Both the position numbers and the translations under genes were made by a program. Below the pieces are notes generated by a model, which had not been told where the DNA came from, made no database searches, and worked only from the letters and a program-made list of their open reading frames with translations. Shown piece after piece: positions 1 to 4,995 of a stretch of DNA of 5,450 bases. Position 1 is the stretch's first letter; every line of letters begins with the position of its first letter. Source of the stretch: Paracoccaceae bacterium (GTDB lineage Bacteria; Pseudomonadota; Alphaproteobacteria; Rhodobacterales; Rhodobacteraceae); contig JALWJU010000214.1 in NCBI GenBank assembly GCA_026997055.1, positions 1 through 5,450 on the forward strand. The letters are read 5' to 3'.

Positions 1-59
1 GCCCTCGACCGCATGAACTGCCGCTCAGCCGGAATGCGGCAGTTCATGCGGTCGAGGGC
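1..59. repeat. Perfect 24-bp inverted repeat with 11-nt loop at the window edge (probable fold-back junction)
   Basis: Bases 1-24 are the exact reverse complement of 36-59, separated by an 11-nt loop (25-35, TCAGCCGGAAT). The right arm encodes the conserved AAVHAVEGD segment of the methyltransferase. In the same frame, 18-35 reads LPLSRN, which is what the family normally has just before that motif, while 3-17 reads PRPHE, where a Gly-rich SAM loop (GxGTFxLPL-like) is expected. The native sequence therefore probably starts at about 18, with a natural 7-bp hairpin (CTGCCGC at 18-24, GCGGCAG at 36-42), and 1-17 is a copy of 43-59 primed by that hairpin folding back. An assembly or amplification artefact is the simplest explanation; a real cruciform or a quasipalindrome template-switch mutation is possible. 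Confidence 0.9.
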
Positions 60-437
60 GATGCTGGCCTGCTGGAGGCTCTTGTGTCTGGCTGGCGGCA
101 GGCGCAGGGGCTGAAGCCGGTCACGAGCGAGGCGCGCGACCTGTTTCGCCGTCCGCTCCTGCCCGACGAGCTTGCGCGCCATGACGGGCTGGTGCTCGAT
201 CCGCCCCGGGCCGGGGCCGAGGCGCAGGTCGCCGAGATCGCCCGCGTCCGGGTGCCGGTCGTGGCGATGGTCTCGTGCAATCCGGTGACCTTTGCCCGCG
301 ATGCGCGGATGCTGAGCGAAGCCGGATACCGGATCGACTGGATCCGGGTCGTGGATCAGTTTCGCTGGTCGCCGCATGTGGAACTGGTGGCGTGCCTGAG
401 GACGGGCGGTTCCCGGGCGGGCGGATTGCGGCTATAA
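3..437 (+). CDS. TrmA/RlmCD-family class I SAM-dependent RNA (uracil-5-)methyltransferase, C-terminal part (5' truncated)
   Basis: This is the C-terminal catalytic portion of an enzyme that methylates C5 of a uridine in rRNA or tRNA using S-adenosylmethionine. Visible in order are VHAVEGD (codons 42-62; the acidic residue is expected to contact the SAM ribose), DPPRAG (198-215), VSCNP (270-284, with the presumed nucleophile Cys at 276-278) and HVE near the C terminus (375-383, with the presumed general-base Glu at 381-383). This motif order is characteristic of the TrmA/RlmC/RlmD family. The frame is open to the left edge, so no start is seen; the TRAM domain, any Fe-S cluster cysteines and the glycine-rich SAM motif lie outside or have been lost. 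Credible protein begins at about base 18 (LPLSRNAAVHAVEGD); the residues encoded by 3-17 do not fit the family and coincide with an inverted repeat. About a dozen residues (TGGSRAGGLRL) follow the usual end. Substrate specificity cannot be decided from this fragment. The next gene starts 19 bp downstream, so co-transcription is likely. Confidence 0.88.
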   Translation, partial: PRPHELPLSRNAAVHAVEGDAGLLEALVSGWRQAQGLKPVTSEARDLFRRPLLPDELARHDGLVLDPPRAGAEAQVAEIARVRVPVVAMVSCNPVTFARDARMLSEAGYRIDWIRVVDQFRWSPHVELVACLRTGGSRAGGLRL

Positions 438-456
438 AAGGCAAAAGGGAGGAAAC

Positions 457-948
457 ATGCGGTTTCTGGTTGCGATATTTCTGGCGCTTGGCCTGCTGCT
501 GCAGGCGGGCTGTTCCAAGTTTCGTAGCTATGACGGGCCTGAGGTGACCAGGGTCGTGGTGATGAAATCCGAGCGCAAGCTGTATCTGTTCAGCGAGGAT
601 GCCCTGCTGAAGAGTTACGACATCGACCTGGGCTTTGCCCCGGAAGGGCACAAGACGCGGGAGGGCGATGGCCGCACGCCGGAGGGGCGCTATTACATCG
701 ACCGCAAGAATCCCAACAGCGCTTTTCACCTTTCGCTCGGAATTTCCTATCCCAATGAAGCTGATCGTGCAGCGGCCAGGAAAGCCGGGGTGTCTCCGGG
801 GGGAGACATTTTCATCCATGGTGCGAGACGGCCGGGTGACAAGCGTGGGCCGGACTGGACCGCCGGCTGCATTTCGGTCTCTAACCGCGAAATCGAGGAG
901 ATATACTCCATGGTCGATGTGGGAACCGTGATCGACCTGTTTCCATAG
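457..948 (+). CDS. Small YkuD-domain L,D-transpeptidase, predicted lipoprotein
   Basis: The 163-residue product belongs to the YkuD (L,D-transpeptidase) family, cysteine enzymes of the periplasm that form or exchange links at meso-diaminopimelate in peptidoglycan. Residues 1-18 form a hydrophobic export signal ending in LQAG-C19, a lipoprotein-type cleavage site with Gln instead of the usual Leu/Val at -3, so lipidation is probable but not certain. The catalytic domain covers about residues 30-163: GHKTREGDGRTPEG (64-77), NPNSAFHLSLGISYPN (85-100), His121 in IFIHG, and the nucleophile Cys138 in DWTAGCISVSN. This matches the conserved HG...GC core, with TAGC in place of the common SHGC, as in many single-domain members. 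There is no peptidoglycan-binding or LysM domain. The start is supported by GGGAGG at 447-452, four bases before the ATG. Whether it makes cross-links, attaches proteins or trims peptidoglycan cannot be told. It probably shares a transcript with the upstream methyltransferase gene. Confidence 0.9.
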   Translation: MRFLVAIFLALGLLLQAGCSKFRSYDGPEVTRVVVMKSERKLYLFSEDALLKSYDIDLGFAPEGHKTREGDGRTPEGRYYIDRKNPNSAFHLSLGISYPNEADRAAARKAGVSPGGDIFIHGARRPGDKRGPDWTAGCISVSNREIEEIYSMVDVGTVIDLFP

Positions 949-985
949 GCAAGTCGGGCCGGCGCGGGTGCCGGGAGATTTCATG

Positions 986-1003
986 CCTCCGGCGGGAGTA
1001 TTT
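986..1003 (+). terminator. Short GC-rich hairpin plus TATTT, likely terminator of the transpeptidase transcript
   Basis: CTCC (987-990) pairs with GGAG (995-998) around a GGCG loop, followed by TATTT (999-1003). The hairpin lies 38 bp after the transpeptidase stop codon, in the 75-bp gap between convergent genes. From memory, closely similar CCTCCGGCGGGAGTATTT sequences are frequent downstream of genes in Rhodobacteraceae; I could not check this. The stem is short and the T-run weak, so termination is inferred. A second small stem (CCGGC 959-963 with GCCGG 970-974) lies just upstream. In the dnaJ direction no hairpin is followed by a T-run. Confidence 0.5.
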
Positions 1004-1023
1004 GGAGAAAGGCGAAAGCGGCT

Positions 1024-2166
1024 TCAGCTGGTCATGGAATCCCAGAAATTCTTGACCTTGGTGAAGAAGCTGGAGCTTTCCGGGTTGTTCTCTTCCGACA
1101 GCTTTTCGAACTCCTGGAGCAGTTCCTTTTGTCGCGCGGTCAGGTTGACCGGAGTTTCCACGGCCATTTCGATGAACATGTCGCCGGGGGTGCCGCCGCG
1201 CAGGGCCGGCATCCCCTTGCCGCGCAGGCGCATCTGGCGGCCGGACTGAGAGCCGGCGGGGATCTTTACCCGGGAGCGGCCGCCGTCGATGGTCGGCACC
1301 TCGATGGTGCCGCCAAGGGCCGCGGTGATCATCGAGACCGGCACGCGGCAGTGCAGGTGCGGGCCTTCGCGGTCGAAGATCGGGTGATTTTCCACGTCGA
1401 TGAAGATGTAGAGGTCCCCTGGCGGGCCGCCACGCATGCCCGCTTCGCCCTCGCCGGCGAGGCGGATGCGGGTGCCGGTTTCGACACCGGCGGGGATGTT
1501 GACGCTGAGGGAGCGCTCCTTTTCCAGCCGCCCGGCGCCGTTGCAGGCCTTGCATGGGTTCTTGATGATCTGGCCGACGCCGTGGCAGGTGGGGCAGGTG
1601 CGCTCGACGGTGAAGAAGCCCTGCTGCGCGCGCACCTTGCCCATGCCCGAACAGGTGGGGCACATCTGGGGCTCGGCGCCGCTTTCGGCGCCGGTGCCGT
1701 TGCATTCGTCGCAGGCGACGGAGGTGGGCACGGTGATGATCTTTTGCAGGCCGGTATAGGCCTCTTCCAGGGTGATGTGCAGGTTGTAACGCAGGTCGGA
1801 GCCGCGGGCGGCGCGCCTCCTGCCGTCGCGACCGCCCATGAAATTGCCGAAGAGATCGTCGAAGACCTCGCTGAAGGCGCTGGCAAAGTCGCCCTGTCCA
1901 CCGTGGAAGCCGCCACCGGGGCGCCCGCCGCCCATGCCGCCTTCGAAAGCGGCGTGGCCGAAGCGGTCATAGGCGGCCTTTTTCTCGGCATCCTTCAGGA
2001 CCTCGTAGGCCTCGTTGACTTCCTTGAACTGGGCTTCGGCATCGGGATTGCCTGCGTTGCTGTCAGGGTGCAGCTCGCGGGCCTTGCGGCGGTAGGCCTT
2101 CTTGATCTCGTCGGCGCTGGCCGTGCGCGCAACCCCCAGCACTTCGTAGTAACAACGCTTTGCCAT
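1024..2166 (-). CDS. dnaJ: Molecular chaperone DnaJ (Hsp40)
   Basis: The product is the 380-residue co-chaperone that delivers unfolded proteins to DnaK and stimulates its ATPase; it is cytoplasmic and acts as a dimer. It is a full-length type I DnaJ. The J domain (about 4-70) has HPD at 33-35. A Gly/Phe-rich linker follows (about 75-112). The zinc-binding domain has four CxxCxGxG repeats, at 152-159, 169-176, 191-198 and 205-212. The two C-terminal beta domains and dimerisation region run to about 340, ending in a conserved tail (SSSFFTKVKNFWDSM). I chose the ATG at 2164-2166 because it gives the standard MAKR N terminus and has AAGGAA seven bases upstream; an in-frame ATG eight codons earlier would add residues foreign to the family. 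One oddity is Cys5, where the family normally has Asp (KRDYYEVLG). It lies 69 bp downstream of dnaK and is probably co-transcribed. Its 3' end converges on the transpeptidase gene. Confidence 0.98.
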   Translation of the reverse strand: MAKRCYYEVLGVARTASADEIKKAYRRKARELHPDSNAGNPDAEAQFKEVNEAYEVLKDAEKKAAYDRFGHAAFEGGMGGGRPGGGFHGGQGDFASAFSEVFDDLFGNFMGGRDGRRRAARGSDLRYNLHITLEEAYTGLQKIITVPTSVACDECNGTGAESGAEPQMCPTCSGMGKVRAQQGFFTVERTCPTCHGVGQIIKNPCKACNGAGRLEKERSLSVNIPAGVETGTRIRLAGEGEAGMRGGPPGDLYIFIDVENHPIFDREGPHLHCRVPVSMITAALGGTIEVPTIDGGRSRVKIPAGSQSGRQMRLRGKGMPALRGGTPGDMFIEMAVETPVNLTARQKELLQEFEKLSEENNPESSSFFTKVKNFWDSMTS

Positions 2167-2173
2167 GGCTCGG

Positions 2174-2179
2174 TTCCTT
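2174..2179 (-). promoter_or_regulatory. Ribosome binding site of dnaJ
   Basis: On the minus strand this reads AAGGAA, seven bases before the ATG at 2164-2166. It supports that start over the in-frame ATG at 2188-2190, and it lies downstream of the intergenic hairpin, so it stays unpaired when the hairpin forms. Confidence 0.7.
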
Positions 2180-2190
2180 GCGGATAGCAA

Positions 2191-2226
2191 AGGACCGGCC
2201 CGTTTGTGCGGGCCGGCCCTGGTCCT
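2191..2226 (-). terminator. GC-rich hairpin between dnaK and dnaJ (possible attenuator or mRNA-stabilising stem)
   Basis: A perfect 8-bp all-G/C stem (CCGGCCCG 2195-2202 with CGGGCCGG 2209-2216) surrounds a 6-nt loop. In an alternative fold, AGGACC (2191-2196) pairs with GGTCCT (2221-2226) and GGCCCG (2197-2202) with CGGGCC (2209-2214), giving 12 bp with a 6-nt bulge. In the transcript the stem comes just after the dnaK stop and is followed by UUUGCUAUCC-like sequence, a poor U-tract. Partial termination, or protection of the dnaK mRNA 3' end so that dnaK is expressed above dnaJ, are both plausible. The structure is seen; the role is inferred. Confidence 0.5.
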
Positions 2227-2235
2227 GTGGCGGTG

Positions 2236-4152
2236 TTACGACCGCTTGTCGTCGTCGAGATCCTCGAAATCGGCGTCAACGATATCGTCATCCACGCCGC
2301 CCGGCTCGCCGCCGGTTTCGGCAGAGGCATCGCCGGCTTCGGCCTCCTGGCCGGCCTTGTAGATTGCCTCGCCGAGCTTCATGGAGGCATCGGTGACGTT
2401 CTGGATGCCGGCCTTGATCTTGTCGGCGTCGTCCTTTTCGAGGTCGTCCTTGAGCGCGGCGATGGCCAGCTCGATCGCTTCGATCGTGCTCGGATCGACC
2501 TTGTCGCCATGCTCCTCGATCGCCTTTTCGGTCGAGTGGATCAGGCTTTCGGCCTGGTTCCTGGCTTCGACCAGCTCCTTGCGCTTGCGGTCTTCCTCGG
2601 CATGTTCCTCGGCGTCCTTGACCATCTTTTCGATGTCTTCCTCGGACAGGCCGCCGGAGGCCTGGATGGTGATCTTCTGCTCCTTGCCGGTGGCCTTGTC
2701 CTTGGCCGAGACCGACACGATGCCGTTGGCGTCGATGTCGAAGGTCACCTCGATCTGCGGCATGCCGCGCGGGGCGGGCGGGATGTCCTCGAGGTTGAAC
2801 TGACCGAGCAGCTTGTTGTCGGCTGCCATTTCGCGCTCGCCCTGGAAGACCCGGATCGTCACCGCGTTCTGGTTGTCCTCGGCGGTGGAGAAGATCTGGC
2901 TCTTCTTGGTGGGGATCGTGGTATTGCGGTCGATCAGCCGGGTGAAGACACCGCCCAGGGTCTCGATACCGAGCGAGAGCGGGGTCACGTCGAGCAGCAC
3001 CACGTCCTTGACGTCGCCCTGGAGCACGCCGGCCTGGATCGCGGCGCCCATGGCGACCACCTCGTCCGGGTTCACGCCCTTGTGCGGCTCCTTGCCGAAG
3101 AACTTGGTCACTTCCTCGACCACCTTGGGCATGCGGGTCTGGCCGCCGACGAGGATCACCTCGTCCACGTCGTCCTTGGTGATGCCGGCATCCTTGAGCG
3201 CGGCCTGGCAGGGCTTCATGGTGCGCTTGATCAGGTCGCTGACCAGGCTTTCCAGCTTGGCGCGGGTCAGCTTCATGACCATGTGCAGCGGCTGGCCGTC
3301 GGAGCCCATGGAGATGAACGGCTGGTTGATCTCGGTCTGGGCGGCGCTGGAGAGCTCGATCTTGGCCTTTTCGGCGGCTTCCTTCAGGCGCTGCAGGGCG
3401 ATCTTGTCCTTGGACAGGTCAACGCCGTGCTCCTTCTTGAACTCGTCGGCCAGGTACTGGACGATGCGCATGTCGAAGTCTTCGCCGCCGAGGAAGGTGT
3501 CGCCATTGGTGGACTTCACCTCGAACAGGCCGTCGTCGATCTCCAGGATGGTCACGTCGAAGGTGCCGCCGCCGAGGTCATAGACGGCGATGGTCTTGCT
3601 GTCCTTCTTGTCGAGCCCGTAGGCCAGCGCGGCGGCGGTGGGCTCGTTGATGATGCGCAGCACTTCGAGGCCGGCGATCTTGCCGGCATCCTTGGTGGCC
3701 TGGCGCTGGGCGTCGTTGAAATAGGCGGGGACGGTGATCACCGCCTGGGTGACTTCCTCGCCGAGGAAGCTCTCGGCGGTCTCTTTCATCTTCTGCAGGA
3801 TGAAGGCGGAAATCTGGCTGGGCGAATATTTCTCCCCATTCACCTCCACCCAGGCGTCGCCATTGCCGCCATCGACGATCTTGTAGGGGACGAGGTGCTT
3901 GTCCTTCTCCACGGCGGGGTCGTCGATCTTGCGGCCGATCAGGCGCTTGACGGCGAAGATGGTGTTGTCCGGGTTGGTGACGGCTTGCCGCTTGGCGGGC
4001 ATGCCGACCAGGCGCTCGCCGTCCTTGAAGGCGACGATCGAAGGGGTCGTGCGCGTGCCTTCGGCGTTTTCGATGACCCGCGGCTTGGAGCCGTCCATGA
4101 TGGCAACACAGGAGTTGGTGGTGCCAAGGTCGATGCCAATGACTTTTGCCAT
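2236..4152 (-). CDS. dnaK: Molecular chaperone DnaK (Hsp70)
   Basis: The product is the 638-residue ATP-dependent chaperone that binds exposed hydrophobic stretches of client proteins, cycling with DnaJ and the exchange factor GrpE in the cytoplasm. In alphaproteobacteria it also helps control sigma-32. It is full length for the family. The nucleotide-binding domain has the phosphate-1 loop IGIDLGTTNSC (5-15), NEPTAAALAYG (169-179), phosphate-2 DLGGGTFD (192-199) and the adenosine motif ILVGGQTRMPKV (333-344). The interdomain linker VVLLDVTPLSLGIE (384-397) is intact. The beta substrate-binding domain and helical lid follow, then a Gly/Ala/acidic tail ending DADFEDLDDDKRS, close to the usual DADFEEVDDD end. 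The start is the MAKVIGIDLG ATG, preceded by GAGAGGAA about six bases upstream. It is the first gene of dnaK-dnaJ, is transcribed from the heat-shock promoter at 4257-4288 and is divergent from alkB. Confidence 0.99.
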   Translation of the reverse strand: MAKVIGIDLGTTNSCVAIMDGSKPRVIENAEGTRTTPSIVAFKDGERLVGMPAKRQAVTNPDNTIFAVKRLIGRKIDDPAVEKDKHLVPYKIVDGGNGDAWVEVNGEKYSPSQISAFILQKMKETAESFLGEEVTQAVITVPAYFNDAQRQATKDAGKIAGLEVLRIINEPTAAALAYGLDKKDSKTIAVYDLGGGTFDVTILEIDDGLFEVKSTNGDTFLGGEDFDMRIVQYLADEFKKEHGVDLSKDKIALQRLKEAAEKAKIELSSAAQTEINQPFISMGSDGQPLHMVMKLTRAKLESLVSDLIKRTMKPCQAALKDAGITKDDVDEVILVGGQTRMPKVVEEVTKFFGKEPHKGVNPDEVVAMGAAIQAGVLQGDVKDVVLLDVTPLSLGIETLGGVFTRLIDRNTTIPTKKSQIFSTAEDNQNAVTIRVFQGEREMAADNKLLGQFNLEDIPPAPRGMPQIEVTFDIDANGIVSVSAKDKATGKEQKITIQASGGLSEEDIEKMVKDAEEHAEEDRKRKELVEARNQAESLIHSTEKAIEEHGDKVDPSTIEAIELAIAALKDDLEKDDADKIKAGIQNVTDASMKLGEAIYKAGQEAEAGDASAETGGEPGGVDDDIVDADFEDLDDDKRS

Positions 4153-4181
4153 TCTCTATTCCTCTCTTTTGGCGATGTTCG

Positions 4182-4210
4182 GGAGACCGACCCCGAAAGC
4201 ACCGGTCTCC
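4182..4210 (-). promoter_or_regulatory. Stem-loop in the dnaK 5' leader
   Basis: GGAGACCG (4182-4189) is the reverse complement of CGGTCTCC (4203-4210), giving an 8-bp stem with a 13-nt loop. It lies between the predicted dnaK transcription start (about 4250) and the ribosome binding site (about 4159-4165), ending about 17 nt before the Shine-Dalgarno. It does not obviously cover the ribosome binding site, so an RNA-thermometer role is not supported by pairing; stabilising the leader is another possibility. The stem is seen; any function is inferred. Confidence 0.4.
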
Positions 4211-4256
4211 GATCCCAGATTTGCGCCGGGCCGGCTTACGCATCCCGGCTTCCCGG

Positions 4257-4288
4257 CGTATATAGGAAGCGTCCTTGCCAGCCGCAAG
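4257..4288 (-). promoter_or_regulatory. Sigma-32 (RpoH) heat-shock promoter of dnaKJ
   Basis: On the minus strand the -35 element CTTG (4285-4288) is followed by an 18-nt spacer (4267-4284) and the -10 element CCTATATACG (4257-4266). This fits every specified position of the alphaproteobacterial heat-shock consensus as I remember it, CTTG-N17/18-CYTATNTNNG. It lies 104 bp upstream of the dnaK start codon, with transcription expected to begin at about 4248-4252 and a leader of roughly 100 nt. No CIRCE-type inverted repeat (TTAGCACTC-N9-GAGTGCTAA) is seen, in keeping with sigma-32 control rather than HrcA. Confidence 0.8.
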
Positions 4289-4341
4289 CACCTGAAAGCG
4301 GCGGGGCGGGGAAAAAGCGAGTCATTTTCAGGGTTTTGGCA

Positions 4342-4968
4342 ATGATCGGTAAGGAAAGTCCGCCCCGGTCGGATGTGACGCTGGGAGGGGTGCGGATTTT
4401 CAAGAGGTTTCTGGGGCGGAAGGCGCAGGAAGCGCTGGTCCGGCAGGTGCGCGAGGTGGTCGCCGCGGCGCCGCTGTTTTCGCCGCTGACGCCGGGAGGG
4501 CGGCGGATGTCGGTGCGGATGACCAGTGCCGGGGCGTTCGGATGGTATTCCGATGCGCGGGGTTATCGCTACATCCCGCGCCATCCGTCCGGGCGCCCCT
4601 GGCCGCCGATCCCGCCGCTGGCGCTGAGAGTCTGGCAGGAGCTTGCGCCCGGCGCCCGGGCGCCGGAGAGCTGTCTGGTGAATTTCTACGGCGAGGGCGC
4701 GCGGATGGGGATGCACCAGGACCGCGACGAGGCGGATTTCTCCCAGCCGGTCCTGTCGATTTCGCTGGGCGATGACGGGCTGTTCCGGGTCGGCGGTACG
4801 CGGCGGGGCGGGCGCACGGTATCGCATTGGCTGCGTTCGGGAGATGTTGCGTTGATCGGCGGCAGGGCCAGGTTGGCCTTTCACGGGGTGGACCGGATCC
4901 GCTTCGCCTCATCGACCCTGCTCGGCGAAGGCGGGCGGCTGAACCTGACCCTGCGGGTAGTGACGTGA
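4342..4968 (+). CDS. alkB: AlkB, 2-oxoglutarate/Fe(II)-dependent DNA alkylation repair dioxygenase
   Basis: AlkB oxidatively removes methyl groups from 1-methyladenine and 3-methylcytosine in DNA or RNA, releasing formaldehyde and regenerating the base. The 208-residue product is close to the 216 of E. coli AlkB and aligns along its length from memory. It has TPGGRRMSVRMTSAG (50-64), the base-pocket segment GWYSDARGYRY (67-77, with Trp68 and Tyr75 matching E. coli Trp69 and Tyr76), and NFYGEGARMGMHQDRDE (114-130) with iron ligands His125 and Asp127. Further on are SISLGDDGLFRVGG (139-152), the third iron ligand His181 in FHGVDRI, and the 2-oxoglutarate-binding RLNLTLR (199-205, R-x5-R). All catalytic residues are present. 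The ATG at 4342 gives an N terminus of the expected length and has a weak AGGG eight bases upstream; the frame is open far upstream only because it runs antisense to dnaK. It is divergent from dnaK and convergent with the gene at the right edge. No LexA or Ada-type site was recognised. Confidence 0.95.
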   Translation: MIGKESPPRSDVTLGGVRIFKRFLGRKAQEALVRQVREVVAAAPLFSPLTPGGRRMSVRMTSAGAFGWYSDARGYRYIPRHPSGRPWPPIPPLALRVWQELAPGARAPESCLVNFYGEGARMGMHQDRDEADFSQPVLSISLGDDGLFRVGGTRRGGRTVSHWLRSGDVALIGGRARLAFHGVDRIRFASSTLLGEGGRLNLTLRVVT

Positions 4969-4995
4969 ACAGGTGCTCCCTGCTGGCTGGCGGTG

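Noticed and set aside
1129..2187. A 352-codon + strand open frame antisense to dnaJ.
   Set aside because: It runs opposite an unmistakable full-length DnaJ, its translation is Ala/Gly-rich with no recognisable domain, and codon bias explains the lack of stops.
4177..4191. GTTC upstream of alkB as half of an alphaproteobacterial LexA box (GTTC-N7-GTTC).
   Set aside because: The second GTTC is absent at the required spacing.
4224..4258. A 7-bp inverted repeat (CGCCGGG / CCCGGCG) as a second dnaK leader hairpin.
   Set aside because: Its right arm overlaps the promoter -10, upstream of the expected transcription start, so it would not be complete in the mRNA.
4156..4884. A 242-codon minus-strand frame opposite alkB and the dnaK leader.
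   Set aside because: It covers the intact AlkB coding sequence on the other strand, is rich in Arg and Pro and shows no family features.
2206..4968. A 920-codon + strand open frame antisense to all of dnaK and continuing into alkB.
   Set aside because: It is in codon register with dnaK, so a stop would need TTA, CTA or TCA sense codons, which are rare at this GC content. The translation is low-complexity Leu/Gly/Asp/Val until alkB begins at 4342. Long antisense frames opposite hsp70 genes are a known artefact.
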